From contig NW_026947393.1 of assembly GCF_036323735.1 (NCBI RefSeq), positions 186,001 to 250,000 on the forward strand: DNA of 64,000 nt, written 5' to 3'. Every line of letters begins with the position of its first letter. Positions within the stretch are counted from its first letter, which is position 1. The translations under genes and the position numbers were made by a program. The notes under the pieces are model-generated. The model was not told the origin of the DNA. It worked only from the letters and a program-made list of their open reading frames with translations, and did no database searches. This document shows positions 11,113-23,090 of this stretch, piece after piece. The DNA comes from Rattus norvegicus. Its lineage: Eukaryota; Chordata; Mammalia; Rodentia; Muridae.

Positions 11113-13830
11113 AAAAAGTAAATAAAAGAATGATATAAATGATAAGAATACTGTCAACTAATCATGCCTATTGACTCAGAAATCTAAAGTGTTATTCAGA
11201 GTAATACTAGTGGAAAGACAGAGATGATGAAGTCTCAACTAGAAGCATTTCTCTCTCCCAAATATCAGAGTCAGATAGAAACTGCACTTTTGGAATCCAA
11301 AGCATGGAGGAGTTTACTCTGAGCTGAGGACACAATACTTGTCTTTCCATTCTTCTGTGGGACCTTTTTCATTTGGACAAAAAGAATGAAGGCCATGAGC
11401 TCTCACGGAAAAACTGTGCCATTCCCAACACGTTCCTTTTGGAATAAAGAAATGAATGATATAAACTCTATGCTTTCCAGGAACCATAAGAACAGAGATA
11501 TCCAGATGCATCTGAGAGGACCCCAGCTCCTGAATCCCACATGTTGAAGGCTAAAATCAATGTTTTCTGTTCAGCAATAGCACTCAACCCTTGCCAAGGA
11601 GTCACTGAGCTTTCCCAAGCACACATCTTTCTTCCTTTTATTAGACCAAGACAGAAAGGCATCTTCCTTCTCCCCATTTCTGATCTCTTCATCCTCTTTG
11701 TTTTCACTCCCTAATAGCTGTTTACACTGAATTATATGACAATTACTAAACCTTAGAGGTTCTGAAGGAATACCTGAGAGGCAGATGCAATCATGACAAA
11801 ACTTGTGACATCACAGAAGAAGATAAAGCTCTCCAGCTTGCAAGAGATTTTTCAGGCAGATACTAATCATGATGTCACTGAGAACTGCCAGTCCCTACTG
11901 GCTAAACAGCTTTCCTTACATTGACTAGATTTGAGGGTGCCCTTTCCTGGTATGTCTCCCGTGATTCAGTGGAAACCTTTATGTACTCCATCTCTCTAAG
12001 GAATATGTTATTCAAGGGTTTGGAAAGGATAGAAAAGATATTGTAACATGGAGAAGAGGAGATTCTTCTGAATAATAATTTTTTATTCCCAGGTACTTTT
12101 CATGAAATACAGTTCAATTTTGTAGGTTTTCTCTGTTTTCCAATGGCAAGTTTTTCCCAACAGACCTTCAACTGAATGAATACTGTATTTTACTTTCTTA
12201 TTGTACATTCCTTGGTATGGGACTTTATAAATATTCCTGAATGTGTACTCAAAATTTCTTTTTTCCAATTCCATTTTCTGCAATGATTTTGGCAACAAAT
12301 GTTGTCCAGCTATAGAATGAATATAACAGTCCAAATATTATGTACCTACTTGAAATGATAAACACCTAAATCCCTATTTAATCCCAAAATTACCAGACAT
12401 CAGTAAAGCAGAGGACAACATGAACTATAGAATACAGTTCTCTAACTATTTGATATCAGTTCTGCTTTATCTACCATATGGTGTTCCCGTGGCCAGACTT
12501 GAATATTGTGGATCTTATACTATGATTCATTCTTCAGGAATAATAAGATCCTAGACGAAGACAGGGAGAGGTATGGCTTGAGCTCCAGGGAAACCTCAAC
12601 GTCAATATGTTCACAAGAACAGGAGGGAGTCTATTTGTTATTGTCCTTTGTGGATTCTACACTCTTGACTTAGTTGTGCAGAATCCATGTGAAAATCCAC
12701 GTAGCGGTAGGATCCACCCAAAGGGTATATATATCACAAAAATTAGGTAAGTTTGATGAAGCTAAGAAGTGCATTCTGCCAGGAACCAGATATTGATATT
12801 TCCTGAGAGACACAGCTAGAGCATATTACATACAGAAGTGAATGTGTTCTTGTAAAATATAAAAATAAAAAATAAATTTTCTTTTACCCTGCTAACTCTG
12901 GCACCAAAGTGTCTCAGATTCTCTGCTAGATATCTTGGCAGAAACACCTCACTCCTCGGCTGCGCAATGTTTCATGCCACCGCACATTTTCCAATACTCA
13001 AACCTTCACATAAAAAAACACACAACACAATACTCTTTGATCCAGTTGATTCGATATAATTGTCCACTTAAACATACAAACCAGGTATCATCCATTCCTT
13101 AGGAACATTAATAATGACCTGTAATTAAACAAAGCAGAATCTTAAATTCACCTACCATGGCTTCTCACTCTGTCATCTTCCTTTCACTCTTTTTTTTCCT
13201 CTAGTCTCCTCCTCTCCCTTCAAACTTCTCTCTCGCTCATTCTGCCTTCTCCTCCCATGATAACCCTCCTTCTATCTTGTACCTGCCACTCACATATACT
13301 TTACAAATTCAATGGGGTCGTGGATCTGGTGAAGTAACCTTAGTTCTGAGTACAGGACTATGCAGCTGACCTTGGGGCAGTGGAATTAGCATCAAACACA
13401 GATAACTTCAGGGCAAACCACAACATGAACAATAGTGTCAAACCAGTGAACTGAAAACAGACTTATTGTTGGTAGATTTTGAGAAAGGATTAGAAGAGGT
13501 GAAGGTGCTTTTAACCCTGTAAGAACAACAATGCCAATGAAACAGAGCTTTCTAGTAGTAGACCAATATTCAAAGAATGTACATGAACAGACCTATGTCT
13601 CCAATTGCATATGTTGTAGAGGATGGCCTTGTTGGGTAACAATGGAAATAGAACCCTTGGTCCTGCCTAGGTTTGACTCCCAGTTCAAGTGAATGTCCAG
13701 GGGCAGAAAGAGGGGTTATAATGAAAAGCTTAAGGGGACTGGTAAGGGATATTATAGTCAGGAAACTGGGAAAGGAATTAATATTTTAAATGTAAATTTA
13801 GAAATATCCAATTAAAAAAGCAATAAAATT
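11113..13830 (+). repeat. Array monomer 2, with a ~0.6-kb insert
   Basis: The unit is longer than its neighbours because about 590 bp of foreign sequence (12845-13437) interrupts its L1 3' UTR part. Only a short TA run remains at the junction (12726-12734). The paired CRE-like octamers are intact: TGACATCA at 11806-11813 and TGATGTCA at 11870-11877. Confidence 0.85.
12845..13437. mobile_element. Unclassified insertion within monomer 2
   Basis: Present in this monomer only. The unit sequence reads GAAGTGAATG before it and resumes at CAAACCAGTGAACTG, losing about 7 bases compared with other copies. The insert starts A-rich (AAAATATAAAAATAAAAAATAAA) and contains TAACTCTGGCACCAAAGTGT and a pyrimidine-rich centre. 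The A-rich start suggests a minus-strand retroposon, or an LTR fragment. I could not assign a family. Confidence 0.4.
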
Positions 13831-15930
13831 TGTTAAAAATTAAAAAAAATTATGAAAGAAATAAAAGAAAAGAAATCTTCCGATTAATCACAACTATTGA
13901 CTCAGAATTTTAAGGGGTTACTGTCAGGTAATGGTATTCAGAGTAATACTAGTGGAAAGACTGATATGATGAAGTCTCATCTAGAAGCACTTGTTCCTCC
14001 CAGATATCAGTGACAGACACAAACTACATTATTAGAATTCAATGCATGGAGGAGTTTTCTCTGTGCTGAGGACACAATACTTGCCTTATCTTTCTTCCTT
14101 AGGACGTTTTCCTTCAAGGTAAAACGATAAAAGCTATGATCTCTCAGGAAAAATTATAGTGCCCTTCCCAACACCTGGGTTTTGGGATAAAGAAATGAAT
14201 TATATAAAGTATCTGACTTCCAAGAAAAATAACAAGTTATTTTTCAGATCTTCTGAGAAGCATCTCAGATGCTTCTGAGAGACTCCGAGCTCCTGATTCC
14301 ATATGTGGAAATCTCAGATCAAGGCTATATCTTCAGTGAACCTACTCGACCTCTACCCAAGACTCAAGGACCTTTCCCACTGACCACGTATTTCTTCCAT
14401 TTTTATACCAAGACAGAAGGCCAGCTTCATATTCCCCATGTCTGATCACTTCATCCTCTGTTTCTCCCTCCCAAATTGCTGTATACAATGCATTAAAGTA
14501 CAATTAATAAACCCTAGATGTACTGAAGGGATATCTAAGAGGAAGTTGCAGTCAGGACAACACTTGTGACATCACAGAAGAAGCTCGGGCTTCCAGGATA
14601 CAAGAGATTTTTCAGGGAGGGCCTAATGATGATGTCACTGAGAACTGCCGTAGACTACCTGCTGTACAGATTTCCTTACATTGACCAGATTTGAGGGTGA
14701 CACTTTCAGAAGAGTCTCCTGTTTAAGAGTGGAAACCTTTACATACTAAATCTCTCTAAAGGTAGAGACTTCTCTTTGTTTCATTAGGGGTTACCTGCTC
14801 TCAATGGACAAAGTTAGTTAGGGGTTTAGCATGGCTAGAAAAGATTTAACAACAAAGAGTGAAGGAGATTCTTATAGATAATATTTTATTTCCAGGTTCA
14901 TTCCTGTGACATAGAGTTCAATATCCCAGGTTTCCTCTATTTCCAAAGGCCAGTATATTGCCTACAGACCTTAATTGAATGAATATTGTATTTCACTTTC
15001 TCATTGTCCATTCCATGATAAGAGACTTTAATAATATTCCTGTATGTGTACTTAAAACTTCTGTTTCCAATTTTATTTTCAGCAAAGCAAATGACATAAT
15101 GACTATAGAATTCAGTTCTCTAGTCCTATTTGATATCAGTACTATACTATCTACTTTCCTGTGCTCCCATTTCTAGTCTTGAGTGTTGGATGTTTTACAA
15201 TGATTCTCACTGAAAGCCAAACATAAGATATTGGAGGATGGGCAGAAAGAAGGATGGCTTGAGGACCAGTGAAACCTCAACTTCAATAGGTTCATAATAA
15301 CTTGAGGGAGTCTATTTGGCACTGTCATTTCTGAACTCTACATTCTTGACCTACTTGCTCAGAATCCATGTCACAATTCCACCTAACCACATAGCTGTAG
15401 GAGCCACAAAAGTATATATATATACATCAGCCACCCAAACTAGATAATATTGATGTAGCTAAAAAGTGCCTTCTGCCAGCAACCTGATAAAGATATTTCC
15501 TGAGAGACACAGGTAGATCATGTCAACAACAGAAATTAATGCTAGTGGCAAATCATTGAACTGAAACAGACATCTTGTTAGCAGATTTTGAGAAAGGAAT
15601 TCAAGAGGTGAAGGAGCTTTCAATCCCATAAGAACAACAATGTCAATGACCCAGAGCTTTCTGGTACTAGAACAATATTCAATGAATGTAGATGGACAGA
15701 GCTATGGCTCAAACTGCATGTGGCAGAGGATGACCTTGTTCATCACGAATGGAAGCAGAAGCTATTGGCCCACTCTAGGTTTGTCTCCCAGTTCAAGGGA
15801 ATGTGAATGCACAGTCAGAGGGGTTAAAGAAGAAGGGGAAGGATATGGGTAGGAATCTTATGGGCAGTTAAATGGGAAACGAAATAACATTAAATGTAAA
15901 TATAGAAACATCAAGTTAAAAAAATCAATA
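13831..15930 (+). repeat. Array monomer 3
   Basis: A complete unit with the L1 3' UTR part from about 15427. The junction holds only a short TA run (15413-15423) followed by CATCAGCCACC, which matches ordinary L1 3' UTR. It has a small local duplication near 14245-14285 (CTTCTGAGA repeated). Octamers: TGACATCA at 14567-14574 and TGATGTCA at 14630-14637. Confidence 0.85.
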
Positions 15931-17073
15931 CAAATAAAGCTAAAACATAAAAAAAGAAAGGAATAAACGAATTGAAAACTGACAGCTAATCATACCTAGT
16001 GACTCAGAGAAGTAAACTGGTAATCAGTGGAAATATTAGTGGAAAGAATGAGATGATGAAATCTCAACTAATAGCACTGCTGCTTCCCAGACTGCACTAT
16101 AGATATCCAAAACATGGAGGAATTTACTCTGAGCTAGGGACACAATACCTGTCTCTCCCTTTTACCTTAGGACATGTTTCTTCTTATCAAAAAGAGTAAA
16201 CGTCATGAGCTCTCAGGAAAACAACTGTGCCCTTCCCAACACTTGACTTTTGGAATAAAGAAATTAATGATATAAACTCTGATTTCCAGGAACCATAAAA
16301 ACAGGGAAGTCCAGATTCTTCTGAGAGGATCCCATCTCCTGATTCCCATAGGTGGGAGGCTCAGATCTAGGCTATCTCTTTAGCATTCCCACTAAATCAC
16401 TACCAAGTACTCACTGAGCTATACCGAGGACCATGTATTCCTTCCTTTTCTGTACCAAGACAGATGGCCAGCTTCCTTCGTTCTCCCCATATCTGATCTT
16501 TTCATCCTTTTTATTCTCCCTCCCAAATGGCTGTTTACTCTGAATTAGAGGCCAATTAGTAAGTACTAGAGGTACTGAAGGAATATATGAGAGGCAATTG
16601 CAGTCACGACAACACTTGTGACAACACAGAAGAAGATAGGGATCTCCAGGTTGCAAGATATTTTTCAGGCAGGGCCTAATGATGATGTCTCTGAGAACTG
16701 CCATGGCCTACCTGCTGAACAGATTTCCTTACATTGACCAGATTTGAGAGTGCCTTTTCCAGGTATCTCTCCTGTAACACAGGGGAAACCTTTATGTACT
16801 CCATCTCCAAACCTAGTGAGTTTTTTTCCTTCATTAATGGTTTCATGCTCTGAATGGAGAAAGTTAATCAGGCATTTGGCATGGGTAGAAAAGGTCTAGG
16901 AACATGGAGTGGAGGAGATTATTCTGGATAATAATTCTATTCCAAGGTCCATTCCTGTGACATACACTTCAATTTCCTAGGTTTTCTTTGTTTCCCAAAG
17001 GCCAGTATTTTCCCTCCAGACCTTTAATTGATTGAGTATTGTATTTCATTTTCGTATTGTACTTTCCTTATAG

Positions 17074-17080
<7 letters not shown>

Positions 17081-17127
<47 letters not shown>
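17081..17127. repeat. (TA)n microsatellite inside monomer 4 body
   Basis: A pure TA tract after GGAGACTT. Other monomers read GGGACTTTATAAATATTCCTG here, so the tract grew from a TTTATAAATAT seed in this copy alone. Confidence 0.95.
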
Positions 17128-17129
<2 letters not shown>

Positions 17130-17626
17130 CAGATTGTGTACACAAAAATTCTGTTTTGCAATTCCATTTTTGCAATTAATAAGCAACAAAGCATGCCAAT
17201 ATATAGAGTGAATATAACAGTGTAAATATTGTATACCTACTTGAAATGATGAAGTCCAAAATCCTTATGAAGTCCAAAAATTAGGAGACAGCATTAAAGC
17301 AAAAGGACATCATAGATTATAGAATGTGGATGTCTAGTCCCATTAGATGTCAGTTCTATAATATCTACCTTCCTGTTCCCAGGGCCAAACTTAAGGGTTT
17401 TGGAGGTTTTACCATGATTCTTTATTCAGGCCAAACACAAGACTCAGCAGGATGGGCAGGAAGAAGAATGTCTTGATGTCCAGAGATACCTCAACTTCAA
17501 TAGGTTCAAAAATAACAGGAGGGAGTCTGATTGGCATTGGCCTTTGCTAATTCTACATTTTTGAACTAGTTGCACAGAATCTATCCTAAAATTCCAACTA
17601 ACCACATAGCTGTAGGAGCCACCAAA

Positions 17627-17655
17627 TATATACATAAATACATATATATATATGC

Positions 17656-17693
<38 letters not shown>

Positions 17694-17758
17694 ATGTATA
17701 TATGTATAAGTATGTATATGTATATATATATATATATATGATAGAGATAGATAGATAA

Positions 17759-17808
<50 letters not shown>
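17627..17808. repeat. Compound (TA)n-(TG)n-(TATG)n-(GATA)n microsatellite
   Basis: At the body/L1 junction of monomer 4, the order is TA-rich, a (TG)~10 run, mixed TATG/TA, then about 13 GATA units ending at 17808. It occupies the same site as the pure TA tract of monomer 1. Confidence 0.95.
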
Positions 17809-18330
17809 CTGCCACAAACTACATAAGATTGATGATGCTAAGAAGTGCATGCTGCCAGGAAACAGATATAGATCTTTCCTGAGAGACACAGGTAGAGCAT
17901 GCCAATTATAGAAATGAAGGTTATTGGCAGACCAGTGGAATGTAAACGAATCTATTGTTAGTAAATTTGGAGAAAGGATTACCAGAAGTGAATGGGCTTT
18001 CAATCCCATAACAACAACGATACCAATGACCCATAGCTTTCTGGTACTAAAACAATATTCAAAGACTGTACATAGACAGAACTATGGCTGCAGCTGCATA
18101 TGTAGCCTTGTTGGACATCAATGGGAGGAGAAGCCCTTAACCTACCAAAGCTAGTACCCCAGTGTAGGGGAATGTCAGGGTGTGCTGGGAAAGGGAGTGG
18201 TTGGTGAGGGGGAACACCTTTATAGAAGAACTGGTGGGGAAAGTGATAGGACTCCTATGACCGGAAAACTGGGAAAGTGAATAATATTTGAAATGTAAAC
18301 AAAAATATCTAATATTTATAAAAGAAATAA

Positions 18331-18676
18331 TAAAAGTTTAACAAGTTGAACAGCCAAAGTGAAGAGTCTCAATCCCACTAGAGAGGGTGAAGAAATGAAC
18401 CTCAGGAGGGAAGAGTGAGGGACCTGGGTGAGAAAGGAGACAGTAAGGGAAAGAGGGGAACATGGTCAGTTATTGGTGGGGAGTAAGACTGAAACCCTGA
18501 GTTTCAGCAGAACTAATGGAAACAGGCAATCTCAGGAGCTAAAATGTTGGAGGTAGTTGGTGGCTCTAGAATATTCCAGAGACCTGAGAGGTATGAGACT
18601 ATCAGGACTCAGTAAAATGCCGGGAGTGTGTAGAGGGACCTTGTAGAGACTACCTCCATGTGGAAGAGAGAGCATG
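18331..18676 (+). mobile_element. L1 (Lx-like) 3' UTR fragment
   Basis: The sequence after monomer 4 changes to text typical of rodent L1 3' UTRs: GGGACCTGGGTGAGAAAGG, GAGGGGAACATGGTCAG, GGAAACAGGCAATCTCAGGA and CCAGAGACCTGAGAGGT. It does not continue into the next monomer, so it belongs to a separate insertion or rearrangement that removed the start of monomer 5. Confidence 0.6.
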
Positions 18677-18915
18677 GGTCTTCTTAGTGGGGAATTGAGT
18701 CCATTGAAGTTGAGAGATATTAAGGATTAGTGATGGTCACTTTCTCTTATTTTCATAATTGGAGGTTAGTTTATGCTTGTGTGCTTCTGTTTCTTTTGTT
18801 GTAAAGATTAATTTCTTGCTTTATCTATGATTTTACTTGCCTCCTTGTGTTGGGGCTTGCCAGTTAGTGTCCTTTTTATTAATGGATATGCAGAAAAATA
18901 TTTTATATCTGAAAA
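18677..18915 (-). mobile_element. L1 fragment, ORF1/ORF2 boundary
   Basis: Closely matches 48255-48490 of the antisense L1 in this window, including AGTGGGGAATT..AGTCCATTGA and TTTATCTATGATTTTACTTGCCTCCTT. On the minus strand it is the end of the ORF1/ORF2 spacer and the first codons of ORF2. Its orientation is opposite to the fragment directly before it, so the join at about 18676 is a rearrangement. Confidence 0.75.
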
Positions 18916-19125
18916 ATTCCATGTCTTCTAAAACATCTAAAAATCAATCTGACTCTCAAACTCTTCCTGGGAAACATTTACCATCAGTCATGCAATCCCC
19001 AGGACCATCGAAATCTAAAAACGGGTATCTAGAAACTTAACCATCGGCCCAAAGGTCTTTAGGATGTTCAGCAATTTCTCCAAGAGCTTGGTGCACCTAG
19101 AGAACAAAAGAACTAAAGCCATCTT
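18916..19125 (+). other. Short unassigned segment between L1 and monomer 5
   Basis: About 210 bp that is neither L1 nor monomer. A plus-strand frame ends here (SSKTSKNQSDSQTLPGKH then a stop at 19038-19040) with a serine/lysine-rich composition. It might be a scrap of a processed transcript, but it is too short to name. Confidence 0.3.
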
Positions 19126-20823
19126 CCCAGGGTGTTTTCCCAAGAACCACATATTTCTTCTTTCCTTTTATACCAAGACAGAATGTCAGCTTCCTTTTCC
19201 ACATCTCTGATCTCTTCATCCTATTTGTTCTCCCTCCAAAATGGCTCTTTACTCTGAATTATAGGCCAATTAGCAAACCATAGATATAAGGAATAAATAT
19301 CTGTGAGGCATTTGCTGTCAAGACGACACTTGTGACATCCCAGAAGAAGCTAGGGCTCTCCAGGATACAAGAGATTTTTCAGGCATGGCCTAATGATGAT
19401 GTCACTCAGAACTGACATGGCTACCTTCTGAACAGCTTTCCTTACATTGACCAGATTCAAGGGTGTCCTTTCCGGGCGTGTCTCCTGTGACACAGTAGAA
19501 ACTTTTATTTGCTACATCTCTTTAAAGTTACAGACTTCTCTCTGCTTCATTAGTGGTTACATGATCTGAATGGAGAAAGCTAGTGAAGGGCTTAGAAAGA
19601 TCTAGGAACTCAGAGAGAAGGAGATTCTTCTGGAGATTAATTTTATTCCCAGGTCCAATCCCGTGACATAAAGTTCAATTCCCCAGGTGTTCTCTGTTTC
19701 CCAGGTGCCAGTATTTTCCCTACAGACCTTTAATTGAGTGAAAATTGTGCTACATTTTTTGATTTTACATTCATTGATAGGGGACATTACATATGTTCCT
19801 GCATGTGTACTCAAAATTTTCATTTTTCCAATTCAATTTTTTGCAATAAAATTTTTTGGCTACAAATTGGGCCGAGTTATAGAGTGAATATAACAGTGTA
19901 AATATTGTGTACCTTTTTCAAATGTTGAACTTCCAAATACTTATTTTGTCCATAAATTACCAGACATCAGTTAAGCAAAGGACAACATGGACTATAGAAT
20001 GCGGTTTTGTAGTTCTTTTAGATCAATTCTCTAATATCGACCTGCCTGTGGTCCCAGGGCAAGACTTGAGGGTTTTGGTTGTATTAACACGATTCTTTCT
20101 TCAGGCCAAACATCAATTTCTGGGTGATGGTCAGCAAGAAGATTGGCTTGAGGTCCAGTGAAATCTTAACTTCCATAGGTTATAAGAACAGGAGGGAGTC
20201 TATTTGGCATTGTCATTTGTGAATCCTATATTCTTGACCTAGTTACACAGAATCTAAGTATATCTTCCATCAAAATTCTTAGTAGTAGAAGCCACCAAAA
20301 GTATATATATATATATATATCTGGCACCAAAACTAGATGGATTGTTGAAGCTAAGAAGAGAATGCTGCCAGCAACTGGACATAGATCTTTACTGAGAGAC
20401 ACAGCCAGAGCACGTCAAATACAGAAGTGAGTGCTAGTGGAAAACCAGAGAACTGAAAATGAACCTCATGTTTGTAGATGTTTAGAAAAGATTACAAGAA
20501 CTGAATGGACATTCAACCCCATAAGAACAATTCAACTAAGCAGAGCTTTCTGGTACTAAACCAATATTCAAAGACTGTGTACGGACAGACCTATGCCTCC
20601 AACTGCATAGGTAGCAGAGAACGGCCTTGTTGGGCTGCAATGGAAGGAGAAGCCCTTCCTGCTCCTTAGGTTTGACTACAAGTTCAAGGGAATGTCAACG
20701 TGCAGTAACGGGGGTTATAGAAGTAGGTTAGTGGGACTGCTTAGGAATCTCATGGACAGGAACCTGGGAAATAATATTTGAAATGTAAATATAAAAATAT
20801 CCAATTAGAAAAAGTAATAAATA
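19126..20823 (+). repeat. Array monomer 5, 5'-truncated
   Basis: It enters the unit about 450 bp in, at the ACCACATATTTCTTC landmark, the preceding part having been replaced by the L1 material at 18331-19125. It has a (TA)n junction at 20301-20320 and L1 3' UTR from 20321. The first octamer is mutated (TGACATCC) and the second is TGATGTCA at 19397-19404. Confidence 0.85.
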
Positions 20824-23090
20824 TTGCTAAAAAATAAAAAAGAGAGAGAAAAAGAAAAGTTAACTGCAAGCAAATCACACCTATTGACTTAGAAATCTAA
20901 AGGGTAACTTTCAGGGAATGGTAGTCAGAGTAATACTAGTGGAAAGACTGAGATGATGAAGTCTCAAATAGAAGCACTTCTCTCTCCCAGATATCACTGT
21001 CTAACACATACTGCACTATAGGAATCCAAAGCAAGGAGGAGTGTACTCTGAGCTGAGGACACAATACTTGTCTTTCCCTCCTTCCTTAGGACCTTTCTCT
21101 TCTCGGAAAAGTTATAAAAGCCATGAGCTCTCAGGAAACAACTGGGCCCTTTCCAATACCTGGCTTTTGGAATAAAGAAATTAATGATACAAACTCTCTG
21201 ATTTCAAGGAGCAGGGAAGTCCAGATTTTTCTGGGAGACTCTCAGTTCTTAAGTCCTATACGTTGAAGGCTGAGATAGAGGATATCTCTTCAGCAAACCC
21301 ACTCAACCCCTAACCAGGAAACACTGAGCTTTCCAATGGACCAAGTGTTTCTTCCTTTTTTAGACAAATACAGAAGGCGAACTTCTTTCTCCCCATCACT
21401 GTTCTTTTTACCCTCTTTCTTCTCACTCCCAAATGGCTATTGACTCTGAATTAGAGACCAATTAGTAAACCCTAGAGGTACTGAAGGAATATCTGAGCGG
21501 CAGTTGCAGACACAACAACACTTGTGACATCACAGAAGAAGATAGGGATCTCCAGGATAGAAGAGATTTTTCAGGCATGGCCTAATGGTGATGTCACTGA
21601 GAGCTGCATGGACTACCTGCTAAACAGCTTTCCTTACATTGAACAGATTCGAAAGTGGCTTTTCAAGGAGTTTCTCCTGAGACACAGTGGAAAACTTTAC
21701 ATACTACATCTCTCTAAAGCTAGATACTTCTCTTTGCTTCATTAGTGGTTACGTTGTCTGAATGGAGAAAGTTAGTCAGGGACTTTGAATGGGAGAAAAG
21801 GTCTAGGAACATGGAGAAGAGGAGATACTTTGAATAATAATTTTATTCCCAGGTCCATTCCTGTGACATACACTTCAATTTCCCAGGTTTTCTCTGTTTT
21901 CTAAGGCAAGTATTTTCCCTACAGACCTTCAATTGATGAAATATTGTATTAATATTTTTTCTACATTCCTTGAGAGGGGAAATATATATTCCTGAATGTG
22001 TACTCAAAAATTGTTTTCCAATTCAATTTTTTGCAATGATTTTGGCAAAAAAGGGGCATAGGTACAGAGTGAGTAAAACAGTGTAAATATTGTGTACCTA
22101 CTTCAAATAGTAAACTCCCAAGTCCTTATTTATTTCAAAAATTTTCAGACATCAGTAAATCAAAGGACCACATGGAATATCAAATTTGTTTCTCTAGAAC
22201 TTTTTGATATCAGTACTACAGTATCAACCTTCCAGTGTCCCAGTGACAGATTTGAGGGTTTTGGATGCTTTTCCATGATTCATTCTTCAGGCCAAACAGA
22301 AGATTCAGGAGGATGGGCAGGGAGAAGAATGACTGAAGTCCAGGGAACACTGTACTTCAGGAGGTTCATAAGGAAAGGAGTGACTCTATTTTCCATTTTC
22401 ATTTGTGTTTTCTACATTCTTTTTTTTTTCTTCTTTCAGAGCTGGGGACCGAACACAGGTCCTTGGGCTTACTAGACAAGCGCTCTTCCACTGAGCCAAA
22501 TCCCCTACCCGGATTCTACATTCTTGACCTAGTTGAGCAGAATCCATGTTAAAATTCAACCTTACTTCCTCACTGCAGGAGCCATCGAACTGTATATATA
22601 TTGTATATATATGAATGCCACAAAAACTCGATAATATTGATGAAGCTAAGAAGTGCATTCTGTCAGTAACCAGATATAGATCTTTCCTTAGAAAAAATTC
22701 ATAAATGAGTGCTAGTGGCAAACCAGTGAACTTAAAATGGACCTCTTGTTGGTAGATTTTGGGGAAGTATTACAAGAGGTGAAGGGGTTTAACCTCATAT
22801 GAACAACAATGCAAATGAATCAGTGCTCTCTGGTACTAAACCAATATTCAATGTAGGTACAGAGACACAACTATGGCTGGTTATGTCCTCCTTAAGCATC
22901 AATGGAAGGACAACCCATTTGTTCTCCCTGGGTTAGACTCACAGTTCATTGGAACGTAAAGGGGCAGTATGGGGCATAATAGAACAAGAGCAGGAGCATG
23001 GTTAGGGATCTTATGGGCAGAAAACTGGGAAACGAAATAACATTTCAATATAAATATAGAAATATCCAATTAATAATAAAAAATAAAATA
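20824..23090 (+). repeat. Array monomer 6, with an ID insertion
   Basis: A complete unit. It carries an antisense ID SINE (22422-22513) near the end of the body, and a short interrupted TA junction at about 22591-22612. Octamers: TGACATCA at 21525-21532 and TGATGTCA at 21589-21596. The open frames 21524-21745 and 22092-22475 fall in the repeat body and are interrupted in the sister copies. Confidence 0.85.
22422..22513 (-). mobile_element. ID SINE (tRNA-Ala-derived)
   Basis: The minus strand reads GGGGATTTGGCTCAGTGGAA, a pol III A-box region, then a B-box region and an A-rich tail (T-rich on the plus strand). It is flanked by a perfect 12-bp target-site duplication, TTCTACATTCTT, at 22410-22421 and 22514-22525. 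The sister monomers have one copy of this site and no SINE, so it arrived after the array formed. ID elements are amplified most strongly in rat. Confidence 0.93.

Larger units (their letters stand above)
15931..18330 (+). repeat. Array monomer 4
   Basis: A complete unit that carries an extra (TA)n tract inside the body (17081-17127) and a large compound microsatellite at the junction (17627-17808). Both CRE-like octamers are mutated here (GACAACAC, GATGTCTC). The open frames 17444-17815 and 17581-18009 are translations of the microsatellite, not genes. Confidence 0.85.

Noticed and set aside
17444..18009. 123- and 142-codon Tyr/Ile/Ser- and Thr/His-rich frames
   Set aside because: Translation of the compound TA/TG/GATA microsatellite of monomer 4.
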